From NCBI GenBank assembly GCA_048054495.1, contig JBGMQN010000069.1:62001-126000 (forward strand): a stretch of DNA of 64,000 nucleotides. Direction: 5' to 3'. Shown piece after piece: positions 16,756-25,472 of the stretch. This DNA comes from JADFRG01 sp048054495. GTDB lineage: Bacteria; Chloroflexota; Anaerolineae; Anaerolineales; E44-bin32. Below the pieces are notes generated by a model that ran no database searches, was not told where the DNA came from, and was given only the letters and a program-made list of their open reading frames with translations. Within the stretch, counting starts at the first letter, position 1, and every line of letters starts with the position of its first letter. The position numbers were made by a program, and so were the translations under genes.

Positions 16756-18531
16756 ATGCAATCCAAGCACCTCGTCGATGTCGCGATGGGCCGCAAACCG
16801 GCGGACATGGTCGTGCTTGGCGCGCGCTGGGTGTGTGTGCAATCTGGCGAGATCCTGAACGACACGCAAATCGCTATCAGCGGCCAGCGGATCGCCTACA
16901 TCGGGGAAGACGCAGGGCAAACCATCGGCGATGAGACGCTCATCATCGAGGCCGAGGGTCGGCACGCCGTACCTGGTCTGCTGGATGGGCATATGCATAT
17001 TGAATCGGGCATGCTCACCACCACGCAGTTTGTGCAGGCGGTCCTTCCGCACGGGACGACCGGCATGTTCGTCGATCCACACGAAATCGCCAACATCTTT
17101 GGACTGGATGGGGTGCGCATGATGGTGGAGGAGGCCGCCTTGCAGCCGATCCACGTGTGGGTGCAGATGCCGTCTTGCGTCCCGTCGGCGCCCGGGTTGG
17201 AAACCGCGGGAGCCAGAATTGGGCCGCATGAAGTGTCTCTGGCATTGAGCTGGCCAGGCATCATCGGGCTTGGGGAGATGATGAACGTCCCCGGCGTGAT
17301 TGCAGGCGACGAGCGGAAGCACGCCGAGATGGCGGAGACGCGTGTTGCGCGGAGAGTGATCGGCGGCCATTACGCTTCGTTCGATCTGGGAAATCCATTC
17401 CACGCCTACGTAGCCGGCGGCCCGGAAGACGATCACGAAGGCATGCGGATTGAGGATGCGGTGGCTCGAGCCCGTCAGGGAATGAAGGTGATGATGCGCC
17501 TCGGCTCCGCCTGGCATGATGTGGCCGAGCAGATCCGGGCCGTGACTGAGCTCGGGCTCGATTCTCGTCACTTTATTCTGGTTACGGACGACAGTCACTC
17601 TGCCACGCTCGTTCATGAAGGACATATGAACCGAGTCGTGCGTCACGCCATCGACCAGGGCGTGGAGCCGTTGACGGCCATTCAGATGGCCACCCTCAAC
17701 ACTGCTGAGCATTTCGGAGTGGCAACCGAAGTGGGGCAGATCGCACCGGGACGTTATGCCGATCTGCTTCTGGTAGGTGATCTTGCCGAGTTTGAAGTCG
17801 AGACCGTGATCGCCAAGGGGGTTGTGGCGGTACAGGAGGGGAGCATCCTGGTCGATCCACCGGAATTCACCTATCCGCCAGAAGTGCGAAGATCAGTTCA
17901 CCTGAAGAGAGAACTGAACGCCGAAGACTTCAAGTTGAGCGCACCAAGCACTGGACGAGTCACCGCCAATGTCATAGGTGTTAATGATAATCAAGCACGT
18001 ACGGAGCATCTGCAGGTGGATCTGAAGCCGCAAAATGGTCTCTTAGAGGCGGACGTCGAGGCGGATCTGGCCAAGGTTGCTCTAGTCGAGCGGCATCGCG
18101 GCAGCGGAACGGTTCAGCTCGGGTTAGTGCAAGGATTTAGCCTGGACCAAGCATGTGCGGTGGGATCTACGGTGGCCCACGACTCTCATCACATGCTCGT
18201 GGTAGGCACAGACGATCGCGACATGGCTCTGGCGGCCAATGAGTTGGCTAGAGTGGGAGGCGGCCAAATCGTGGTGCGTCACGGTGAGGTCAGTGCGCTG
18301 GTTGAGCTGCCCATCGCGGGCTTGATGTCGGATGAGCCTGCAGAAGTGGTAGCCGGGAAGGCTGAACGTCTGCTTGAGGCCTTTCGAGAATGCGGCTGCA
18401 CCTTGAACAACGCCAATATGCAGCTGAGCTTGCTTGCCCTGGTGGTGATCCCCGATCTGCGAATATCTGATCTGGGTTTGGTCGATGTGAACCGCTTCGA
18501 GATCGTGCCCCTGTTGGATGAGGGCCGATGA
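16756..18531 (+). CDS. adenine deaminase family amidohydrolase, copy 1
   Basis: A 591-residue Ade/AdeC-type amidohydrolase. The N-terminal metal motif is H79-x-H81 in 'LLDGHMHIESGM'. 'HGTTGMFVDPHEIANIFG' and the middle 'DDHEG' follow, and the C-terminal half keeps the family pattern ('GSTVAHDSHHMLVVGTDD'). Typical enzymes turn adenine into hypoxanthine and ammonia with Mn or Fe. Compared with copy 2 in this window, the 'CTDDKHPSD' stretch is changed to 'VTDDSHSAT', so the substrate may differ. The ATG at 16756 is chosen by alignment; a GTG at 16696 is also in frame. It opens the purine locus and overlaps the regulator gene by 4 nt. Confidence 0.84.
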   Translation: MQSKHLVDVAMGRKPADMVVLGARWVCVQSGEILNDTQIAISGQRIAYIGEDAGQTIGDETLIIEAEGRHAVPGLLDGHMHIESGMLTTTQFVQAVLPHGTTGMFVDPHEIANIFGLDGVRMMVEEAALQPIHVWVQMPSCVPSAPGLETAGARIGPHEVSLALSWPGIIGLGEMMNVPGVIAGDERKHAEMAETRVARRVIGGHYASFDLGNPFHAYVAGGPEDDHEGMRIEDAVARARQGMKVMMRLGSAWHDVAEQIRAVTELGLDSRHFILVTDDSHSATLVHEGHMNRVVRHAIDQGVEPLTAIQMATLNTAEHFGVATEVGQIAPGRYADLLLVGDLAEFEVETVIAKGVVAVQEGSILVDPPEFTYPPEVRRSVHLKRELNAEDFKLSAPSTGRVTANVIGVNDNQARTEHLQVDLKPQNGLLEADVEADLAKVALVERHRGSGTVQLGLVQGFSLDQACAVGSTVAHDSHHMLVVGTDDRDMALAANELARVGGGQIVVRHGEVSALVELPIAGLMSDEPAEVVAGKAERLLEAFRECGCTLNNANMQLSLLALVVIPDLRISDLGLVDVNRFEIVPLLDEGR

Positions 18532-19244
18532 GCAAACCCTATCAACGTACTGCGCAGGCGTTGGCGGAGCTGCTGGATCGAAGCGAGCCGGGGGAAGTTC
18601 TTCCCTCCGAACCGAGGCTGGCACAGCAGCTCGGTGTGTCGCGCGCCACGCTGCGGGAAGCCATGAGCGCGCTCGAGGATCGCGGGCTGATCGTACGGCG
18701 TCAAGGGGTAGGAACATATGTGCCGCCAACGATCATCGAAGCCGGCCTGGAAGAGCTGATAAGCATCGAGAGCATGGCGGCCCGAGTGGGGCTTGAGGTG
18801 GAGATGGGGGACTCTGAGATCCAGCATCGCAGCGCAGACACTGGCGAAGCCGCGCTGTTGGGAGCAGATCAGGTGGTCGAGGTCCGCCGAGTGATTCTGG
18901 CGGAAGGGAAACCCGTAGCTTATCTGGTCGACACGATCGGCGAAGGCTGGATTCCTGAGGCGCTATTGGCCAAGGAATTTCACGGATCGGTGCTGGACTT
19001 ATTTCTTGAGCGCGGGGAGCCGGCATTGGAGTATTCCAAAAGCGAGATCAGTGCCGTTTCGGCCGAAGGCGAGGTTGCCGACCGGTTGGGAGTTCGGGCC
19101 GGGTCCGTGCTGCTCCGGTTCGAAGCCAGTCTATTTACGAAGGACGGACAGGTTGTGGATCGATCCCAGAGCTATTTCCTGCCCGGCACGTTCAAGTTTC
19201 ATGTCGTTCGGCGGGTCGGACGCGGTCTGAGTACCGCAGTCTAA
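18528..19244 (+). CDS. GntR-family transcriptional regulator with UTRA domain
   Basis: A 238-residue regulator: an N-terminal GntR winged helix (about 5-72, 'LPSEPRLAQQLGVSRATLREAMSALEDRGLI' pattern) followed by a HutC-type UTRA ligand domain (about 95-230). It overlaps adenine deaminase copy 1 by 4 nt (ATGA), so it belongs to that operon and probably responds to a purine or a breakdown product. The palindrome at 16642-16652 is its best candidate site in this window. Activator or repressor action cannot be told. Confidence 0.88.
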   Translation: MSKPYQRTAQALAELLDRSEPGEVLPSEPRLAQQLGVSRATLREAMSALEDRGLIVRRQGVGTYVPPTIIEAGLEELISIESMAARVGLEVEMGDSEIQHRSADTGEAALLGADQVVEVRRVILAEGKPVAYLVDTIGEGWIPEALLAKEFHGSVLDLFLERGEPALEYSKSEISAVSAEGEVADRLGVRAGSVLLRFEASLFTKDGQVVDRSQSYFLPGTFKFHVVRRVGRGLSTAV

Positions 19245-19293
19245 CCTTGCGCGGGCGCCCTTTTGAGGACCAAATCACAGGAGGACATCACAG

Positions 19294-20244
19294 ATGAGAA
19301 GCTTCGCAGGACGAGACATTCTTTCGCTGAAGGGCTTTGAGCGCGCGGAATATTTCCGCGTGTTCGAGACCGCAGATCGGTTGGCCCATATCGCGCGTGA
19401 TCGACGGAATTCAGATCTGCTGGCTGGAAAGATCCTGGTCACCGCCTTCTACCAACCCAGTACGCGCACGCGCCTGGCCCACGAGGCGGCCATGCTGCGG
19501 CTGGGTGGCGAGGTCACCGGCTTCGCCGACGCCAAGATGACCCGCGCCGGTGATTTCTACCAGGAATCGATCAAGGACACGGTGCACATGCTGGAGTACT
19601 ACGGTGATGTGATCGTGATGCGCCACTTCGAGCAGGGTGCGCCCGCAGAAGCCGCGAAGTGGGCCAGCGTGCCGGTGATCAACGCTGGAGATGGCTGGGG
19701 CGAACATCCGACGCAGGTGCTTACCGACATGTACACCATCTTGAAGGAGAAGGGCACATTGGACGGCCTGCACTTCGTGCTGGTCGGTGACATGCGCATG
19801 CGCACCATGCATTCCATGAGCTATGCCATGAGCCAGTTCGACATCAGCGCAAGCTACATCGCCCCGGAGGAAATGTCGCTGACCGACGAGTTCAAGGCAG
19901 AGATCGATGAGCTCAACCTGGAGTACGATGAAGTTGAGCATATCGATCAGGTAATCGACAAGGCGGACGTGATCTATATGGAGCCGGTGGTACAGCCGGA
20001 CTACACCAAGTCACGCGACGAGCGCACGGGTGACGTGGGCATGACACCCGCGAACTATCAGGTGACCAGGGAGCTCATGAAGAAGGCCAAGGGGGATTCG
20101 ATCATCCTGCACTCCCTGCCGCGTATGGATGAGCTGCTGGAAGAGGTGGACTACACGCGGCACGCACGCTACTGGGAAGAGGCCTTCAATGGGGTGGTGA
20201 TGCGCATGGCGCTGCTCTCACTCGTGTTGGGAGCGATGGAGTAG
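19294..20244 (+). CDS. aspartate-transcarbamoylase-like carbamoyltransferase of uncertain substrate
   Basis: A 316-residue carbamoyltransferase closest in pattern to PyrB catalytic chains. The carbamoyl-phosphate motif STRTR is at 56-60, HPTQ at 138-141 and HSLPRMDE at 273-280, with a PyrB-like end ('RHARYWEEAFNGVVMRMALL'). Two features differ from true aspartate transcarbamoylases. The 80s loop (76-90) lacks the usual Ser/Lys pair, and the motif that holds aspartate (T-R-V-Q in E. coli) reads M-E-P-V-V-Q at 229-234, losing the arginine. No pyrimidine gene is near. It sits between the purine regulator and a YgeW-like gene, so I infer a different acceptor, probably a ureido or oxamate-like compound. 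CAGGAGGA gives a good ribosome binding site. Confidence 0.82.
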   Translation: MRSFAGRDILSLKGFERAEYFRVFETADRLAHIARDRRNSDLLAGKILVTAFYQPSTRTRLAHEAAMLRLGGEVTGFADAKMTRAGDFYQESIKDTVHMLEYYGDVIVMRHFEQGAPAEAAKWASVPVINAGDGWGEHPTQVLTDMYTILKEKGTLDGLHFVLVGDMRMRTMHSMSYAMSQFDISASYIAPEEMSLTDEFKAEIDELNLEYDEVEHIDQVIDKADVIYMEPVVQPDYTKSRDERTGDVGMTPANYQVTRELMKKAKGDSIILHSLPRMDELLEEVDYTRHARYWEEAFNGVVMRMALLSLVLGAME

Positions 20245-20384
20245 GGGAGATCTCGATAGGTTTACTCCGCTATGAATTGAGAGGGGATTCTGGAATAGGT
20301 CGGCCGGCGAGTTTGGCATTTATGTCAACTGCGCATAGCCATCGCCACTAGCACCAGGAAGGTGAGACGGGAGAGGTTGAGCAC

Positions 20385-21489
20385 ATGCAGACAGACTTAA
20401 GGGGCCGAGACCTGATCGGCGACCTGGATTTCAGCAAAGAAGAGGTGGAGACCGTTCTGGATGTGGCCTATGACCTCAAGCGCAAGCGCGCGCTGAGCGA
20501 GCCGCACGCCTATTTGCGCGATAAAACGCTCGCCATGTTGTTTTTCTTCAGCAGCACGCGCACGCGCGGGTCTTTTGAATCGGGAATGGCGCAACTGGGC
20601 GGGCACGCGGCCTTCATTGAATCCAAGACCACACAAATCGCGCACGGCGACACTGAGCGAGAGATCGGCGACATTTTCGGGCGCTACTTCGACGGCATCG
20701 CCATTCGACACGTGGACTGGGGAGTGGGCAACCAGTATCTGAACTTCGTCGCGAATGCTGCGCGTGTGCCGGTGCTCAATATGCAATGCGAAATCTACCA
20801 TCCCTTCCAGATCCTGGCGGATCTCATGACCATCCAAGAGAAAAAGGGTCCTGATTTGCGCGGGGTGAAGATGGTCGTTTCCTGGGCCTATGCCGCTTCG
20901 TATTTGAAGCCGGTCTCCGTCCCGCAGTCGCTGATCCTGCAGATGCCGCGCTTCGGCTTGGATCTCACACTGGCCCATCCCCCGGAATTCAAGTTGATGC
21001 CGGATGTGATGGAACAGGCGCAGGCCGAGGCGGAAAAGGCCGGAACAAAGTTCGAGGTCGTGGAGGATATGGAAGCCGGCTTCGAGGGGGCGGAAGTAGT
21101 GTACGCCAAGTCCTGGGGCCCGCTGCTGACTACGCAGGACCCTGACGAAGGCAAACAGATCCAGGATCAATACGAGAGTTGGATCACGGACGAACGCAAG
21201 ATGTCGCTGGCGCACAAGGACGCGATCTACATGCATCCGCTTCCGGCCGACCGGAATGTCGAGGTGACGGACGCAGTGATCGACGGGCCGCAGAGCATGG
21301 TATTCGATGAAGCCGAGAACCGCCTACACGTACAAAAGGCGGTNNNNNNNNNNNNNNNNNNNNNNNNNNNNNNNNNNNNNNNNNNNNNNNNNNNNNNNNN
21401 NNNNNNNNNNNNNNNNNNNNNNNNNNNNNNNNNNNNNNNNNNNCCGCCTACACGTACAAAAGGCGGTCATGGCGCTGACGATGAAGTGA
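20385..21489 (+). CDS. ygeW: YgeW-like carbamoyltransferase (interrupted only by an assembly gap)
   Basis: A transcarbamoylase of the YgeW branch, 326 residues after removing the duplicated 24 bp and Ns. It shares with E. coli YgeW the STRTR motif (57-61), 'KTTQIAHGDTERE', 'NMQCEIYHPFQILAD', 'SWAYAASYLKPVSVPQ' and 'MHPLPAD'. YgeW lies in the anaerobic purine/urate-inducible cluster of E. coli; its physiological acceptor is not firmly settled. The true end is the TGA at 21487-21489, because reading through the Ns shifts the frame. GGGAGAGG precedes the ATG. Carbamate kinase follows 19 nt later, suggesting that carbamoyl phosphate made by phosphorolysis is used for ATP. Confidence 0.85.
21320..21467. 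other. scaffold gap (100 N) flanked by a 24-bp duplication: unmerged contig overlap
   Basis: The 24 bp at 21320-21343 recur at 21444-21467 around the N-run 21344-21443. Collapsing them restores the YgeW-like reading frame to its stop at 21489. Confidence 0.92.
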
Positions 21490-21508
21490 GGCGAAGGGAG
21501 AAGCTAAC

Positions 21509-22456
21509 TTGGCAGAGAAAAAAGTAGCGGTGGTCGCCGTCGGCGGCAACTCGCTGATCAAAGACAAGGGACACAAAAGCGTTCAGGACCAGTACGAAGC
21601 GGCGGCCGAGTCAATGAAGCACATCGCGGGCATGATTGAAGACGACTGGGATGTGGTGATTACCCACGGCAACGGGCCGCAAGTGGGCTTCATTCTCAGG
21701 CGATCCGAGCTCGCGAAGCATGAGCTTCACGAGGTGCCGCTGGACTACTGCGGCGCCGACAGCCAGGGCGCCATTGGCTATATGTTCCAGCAGTCGCTCT
21801 ACAATGAGTTCACGCGACGCGGAATCGAGAAGCAGGCAGCCACCGTGGTCACACAGGTGCTTGTCGACCGCGACGACCCCGCCTTCGAGGCGCCCACTAA
21901 ACCGATCGGATCCTTCATGGATGAATCGACCGCCAATCAGCGGGCGGATGCCGAAGGATGGGTCGTGGTGGAAGACGCCGGCCGAGGATGGCGCCGGATT
22001 GTACCTTCACCGTTGCCGGTGCGTATTGTCCAGCAGGACGCGATCGATTCGCTTATCAAAGACGGCTTTGTCGTGATCGCCGTGGGAGGCGGTGGGATCC
22101 CCGTCGTTCAAGACGAGGCGGGGAATTTAACTGGAGTCGAGGCGGTCATCGACAAGGACTTTGCCTCAGCATTGCTGGCCTCTCAGATCGGCGCCGATTT
22201 GCTACTTATCTCAACAGCAGTCCCGCAGATTGCGTTAAACTATAGCCTGCCAGACCAGCAGTGGTTAGACACGATGACCCTGGCGGAAGCCAAGGCCTAC
22301 ATGGAGCAGGGCCATTTTGCCAAAGGAAGTATGGAGCCTAAGGTACAGGCGATCATCAACTACCTGGAGGCTGGGGGGCAAGAAGCCCTGGTGACAGATC
22401 CGCTAAATATCGAGCGAGCGCTCGCCGGCGAGACCGGGACCCGAATAGTCCCTTGA
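21509..22456 (+). CDS. arcC: carbamate kinase
   Basis: A 315-residue carbamate kinase (ArcC/YqeA family). It makes ATP from carbamoyl phosphate and ADP, or the reverse. Motifs: 'VVAVGGNSLIKDKG' at the N-terminus, 'VITHGNGPQVGFIL', 'CGADSQGAIGYMFQQ', 'VVIAVGGGGIPVV', 'VIDKDFASALLASQI' and 'GSMEPKVQAI'. The TTG start at 21509 has GGGAG 9-10 nt upstream. Placed directly after two carbamoyltransferases, it completes a substrate-level phosphorylation module like ygeW-yqeA in E. coli or the arginine deiminase pathway; no arginine deiminase is present. Confidence 0.93.
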   Translation: MAEKKVAVVAVGGNSLIKDKGHKSVQDQYEAAAESMKHIAGMIEDDWDVVITHGNGPQVGFILRRSELAKHELHEVPLDYCGADSQGAIGYMFQQSLYNEFTRRGIEKQAATVVTQVLVDRDDPAFEAPTKPIGSFMDESTANQRADAEGWVVVEDAGRGWRRIVPSPLPVRIVQQDAIDSLIKDGFVVIAVGGGGIPVVQDEAGNLTGVEAVIDKDFASALLASQIGADLLLISTAVPQIALNYSLPDQQWLDTMTLAEAKAYMEQGHFAKGSMEPKVQAIINYLEAGGQEALVTDPLNIERALAGETGTRIVP

Positions 22457-22466
22457 CCGCCGGCGA

Positions 22467-22479
22467 CTCGTTAAACGAG
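22467..22479 (+). promoter_or_regulatory. inverted repeat upstream of the BMP transporter gene
   Basis: CTCGTT-A-AACGAG, a perfect 6-1-6 palindrome, lies 10 nt after the carbamate kinase stop and about 80 nt before the transporter gene. It could be an operator or a small hairpin; no clear -10 or -35 lies next to it. Confidence 0.3.
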
Positions 22480-22560
22480 AGGAGGTGAGGGCGCTCGGTT
22501 TGTGAGGAACTGAATTCGGATTTGCGATACGGAAAGTGATAATCATTGGAGGAGATTTGG

Positions 22561-23823
22561 ATGATGCGCAACAAGATGCGGATATTGATCGGTCTGTCGC
22601 TGGGCGCGCTTGTGCTCGCTGCCTGTTCCACCGCGACGCCAGAGCCAGAGGAGATCACGGTCTCGGGATTCGGGGACGATGTGACTGTCACGCTTCCCGA
22701 ACCCGAGGAAGGCAAGACTAATGTGGCGTTCGTGTACATTGGGCCGATCGGCGATGCTGGGTGGACCTACGCCCACAATCAGGGTCGAGAGTACCTGGAG
22801 CAGAATGTAGACAACGTTCACACCGTCTTTCTGGAGTCCATCCTTTCCGAGGCGGACGCGGCTCGGGTCATGCGCAACCTGGCGCGCAAAGGCTTTGATG
22901 CCATCATCGCTACCAGCTTCGAGTTCCAATTCCCGATGCCCGAGATTGCTGAAGAGTTTCCAGATACCGCCTTCTTACACGTGTCGGGATTTCTGAAGAA
23001 CGACGAAAACTTCGGAAATCTGTTCGGAGCGATGGAGCAGACCAAGTTCTTGGCCGGGATGGTCGCAGGTGCGCGCGCCAAGGAAGACGGGAGCAACCGT
23101 GTTGGCTACATCGCACCCTGGCCGATCGCGGAAGTGGTTCGGTTGAGTAATGCCCTAACGATGGGTGTGCGCGAGACCTGCCCCGAGTGTCAGGTCGACG
23201 TTCGCTGGATCTTCACCTGGTTCGATCCCGACAAGGAAATCCAAGCCGGTGAATCGCTGCTCGACGCAGGGGCCACGGTGGTCGTGACGGGTGCAGACAC
23301 GCCCGGGCCGGTCCAGGCCGCCGGAGAGCGTGGACTGTGGGGAATTGCCTATGACAGCAATACCTCCTGCGACGCCGATCCTGAGGCCTGCCTGACGGTT
23401 CCCTACTGGAACTGGGGCGTGGCCTATGTGGAATTCATCGAAGAAGTACAGGCGGGAACGTGGACGCCCTCAGACTGGTATCCGGGTGCGGAGAGCGGTA
23501 TCGTCGGTCTGCTGGGCCTGACCGACGGCGAGTTTCCTGATGCTGTGCCGGAATGGGTGATCCCCCTGGTTGAGGAGAAATGGGCCGAGATGCAGAGCGG
23601 CGAGTTCGACCGCTTCGATCTGTTTACGGGTCCCATATACGACAACAAGGGCAACCTTGTCATCGGCGAGGGAGTGGTGCCAACTCAGGAAGATCTTGAG
23701 GGACTCGACCAGGCTACGATCGACAGCTTCGGACTCGACCGCGAGCCGTGCACAATATGCATGAACTTTCTCGTAGAGGGATTCCTGCCGGAGGCTGAAA
23801 TTCCTTCAATGAGCGGCGGATAG
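22561..23823 (+). CDS. BMP-family ABC transporter substrate-binding lipoprotein (purine type)
   Basis: A 420-residue lipoprotein with lipobox LVLAAC, a short Pro/Glu linker and a BMP (PnrA/Med-like) binding domain. The 'DAGWTYAHNQGREYLEQ' stretch, 'ATSFEFQFPMPEIAEEFPD' and 'GVVPTQEDLEGLDQATI' fit the family. BMP proteins with this ABC partner set usually take up purine nucleosides or bases. The start at 22561 follows GGAGGAG; an earlier in-frame GTG/TTG start lies inside that site. Neighbours (two adenine deaminases, xanthine-dehydrogenase-like genes further on) support a purine ligand, but the exact ligand is inferred. Confidence 0.86.
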   Translation: MMRNKMRILIGLSLGALVLAACSTATPEPEEITVSGFGDDVTVTLPEPEEGKTNVAFVYIGPIGDAGWTYAHNQGREYLEQNVDNVHTVFLESILSEADAARVMRNLARKGFDAIIATSFEFQFPMPEIAEEFPDTAFLHVSGFLKNDENFGNLFGAMEQTKFLAGMVAGARAKEDGSNRVGYIAPWPIAEVVRLSNALTMGVRETCPECQVDVRWIFTWFDPDKEIQAGESLLDAGATVVVTGADTPGPVQAAGERGLWGIAYDSNTSCDADPEACLTVPYWNWGVAYVEFIEEVQAGTWTPSDWYPGAESGIVGLLGLTDGEFPDAVPEWVIPLVEEKWAEMQSGEFDRFDLFTGPIYDNKGNLVIGEGVVPTQEDLEGLDQATIDSFGLDREPCTICMNFLVEGFLPEAEIPSMSGG

Positions 23824-23863
23824 TCGATTCTGCAACGCAGGAAGTAGGTCGTTAGAAAACAGA

Positions 23864-23898
23864 TACCGGACAGGTTCGTAACGCGGACCTGTCCGGTA
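23864..23898 (+). repeat. perfect 12-bp intercistronic hairpin
   Basis: TACCGGACAGGT (23864-23875) pairs exactly with ACCTGTCCGGTA (23887-23898) around an 11-nt loop. No T-run follows. Its place after the binding-protein gene and before the ATPase gene suggests an mRNA stabiliser or partial terminator that raises binding-protein levels over those of the membrane parts. Confidence 0.7.
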
Positions 23899-23927
23899 CC
23901 CCTTCACTCTAGGAGTTGAATGCTGCT

Positions 23928-25466
23928 GTGAACGAGAATGGCCTCGCCATTGAAATGCGAGGCATCGTCAAGCGCTTCCCCGGCGTGTTAGCCAACGATC
24001 ACGTCGACCTTGCCATCCGGGCGGGGGAAGTGCACGCACTGCTGGGCGAGAACGGGGCGGGCAAGAGTACGCTCATGAACATCCTGTCCGGGCTTTATCA
24101 CGCGGACGAGGGTGAGATCTATGTGGACGGAGCAAAGGTCAACTTTGGATCGCCGAAGGACGCCATCCACAACGGCATCGGAATGATCCATCAGCATTTC
24201 ATGTTGGTACCCGTCCTCTCCGTTGCCGAGAATCTGGTTCTGGGACTGGATGAAACCCGATTTATTCTTCGCCCCCAGAAGGTCGTGGCGGAGGTGGAAG
24301 CGCTCAGCCAGCGGTTCAACATCAGCGTCGATCCGCGTGCCAAGATCTGGCAACTCTCCGTAGGTGAGCAGCAGCGAGTGGAAGTCTTGAAGATGCTCTA
24401 CCGGGGAGCCAACATCCTCATAATGGACGAGCCCACAGCGGTGCTTACGCCTCAAGAGGTGGAGGAGCTCTTCCACACGCTGCGTGAGATGGCGAGCTCT
24501 GGCAAGACGATCATCTTCATCAGCCACAAGTTGCACGAAGTACTCGAGATCGCGGATCGGATCAGCGTCTTGCGGCTCGGGCGCACGGTGGCCAGCGGCA
24601 TTGACCTCGAAGGAGTGACGAAGAAGGATCTGGCAAGGCTCATGGTCGGACGAGAGGTTTTGTTCCGAATCGATCGAAAGGCCGCGACTCCCGGCGAGCC
24701 CGTTCTAGAGATCAGGAACCTCCAGGCCTTTGACGATAAGGGTCTTCCGGCTCTGAAGGGGATATCGCTGGAGGTGCGTGCAGGTGAAATCCTTGCCCTG
24801 GCGGGAGTGTCGGGGAACGGTCAGAGAGAGCTTGCCGAAGCAGTTACAGGGCTGCGCGAGGCGACGGGAGGATCGGTCATCGCGCAGGGTCGCGAAGTTA
24901 CGAACGCTTCGCCCGGCCGTGTGATCGAAGCGGGACTATCTTTCGTTCCCGAAGACCGAGTAGGAATGGGCAGTGTTCCCAACATGAACGTATCTGAGAA
25001 CTTGGCCTTACGAAATTACCGCATCCCGCCCATTGGAAACGGATGGGTGATGAATCTTGTCGCCATGCGCGAGCAGGCCGAGAAACTCGTTGACGAGTTC
25101 GATATCGCTACTCCCTCGATTGAAACTCCCTCGCGCCTGCTTTCGGGCGGTAATTTACAAAAGCTTATCCTGGCGCGAGAGATCTCCGGAGCTCCTGAAA
25201 TGCTGGTTGCCATGCAGCCCACTCGCGGACTGGACGTGGGCGCCACCGAAGCCGTCCATCGCATCTTGTTGGAGCAGCGAGACGAAGGCGCAGCCATTCT
25301 TATGATTTCCGAAGATCTGGACGAGATCATGGCGCTGGCCGACCGCATTGCCGTGATCTACGAGGGCCAAATCATGGGCGAGATGAGCGCTGAAGGTGCC
25401 GATATCGAGGAAATCGGTCTGATGATGGCCGGTACGAGAACAGCTCACAATGTCAAAGCCGGATAG
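23928..25466 (+). CDS. ABC transporter ATP-binding protein, two fused NBDs (nucleoside/sugar type)
   Basis: A 512-residue ATPase with two nucleotide-binding domains, as in RbsA-like and purine nucleoside importers. NBD1 has Walker A GENGAGKST, 'LSVGEQQRVEVL' and Walker B 'ILIMDEPT'. NBD2 has a degenerate Walker A (GVSGNGQRE), 'LSGGNLQKLILARE' and 'MQPTRGLDVGATE'. The GTG at 23928 lies 12 nt after AGGAG; a TTG at 23916 touches AGGAG and is less likely. It would power the two permeases encoded next for uptake of the ligand held by the BMP lipoprotein. Confidence 0.92.
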   Translation: MNENGLAIEMRGIVKRFPGVLANDHVDLAIRAGEVHALLGENGAGKSTLMNILSGLYHADEGEIYVDGAKVNFGSPKDAIHNGIGMIHQHFMLVPVLSVAENLVLGLDETRFILRPQKVVAEVEALSQRFNISVDPRAKIWQLSVGEQQRVEVLKMLYRGANILIMDEPTAVLTPQEVEELFHTLREMASSGKTIIFISHKLHEVLEIADRISVLRLGRTVASGIDLEGVTKKDLARLMVGREVLFRIDRKAATPGEPVLEIRNLQAFDDKGLPALKGISLEVRAGEILALAGVSGNGQRELAEAVTGLREATGGSVIAQGREVTNASPGRVIEAGLSFVPEDRVGMGSVPNMNVSENLALRNYRIPPIGNGWVMNLVAMREQAEKLVDEFDIATPSIETPSRLLSGGNLQKLILAREISGAPEMLVAMQPTRGLDVGATEAVHRILLEQRDEGAAILMISEDLDEIMALADRIAVIYEGQIMGEMSAEGADIEEIGLMMAGTRTAHNVKAG

Positions 25467-25472
25467 CTGAAA

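Noticed and set aside
19294..20244. Calling this gene pyrB for pyrimidine synthesis
   Set aside because: Key aspartate-binding positions differ and the context is purine catabolism; the overall fold assignment stands but the substrate does not.
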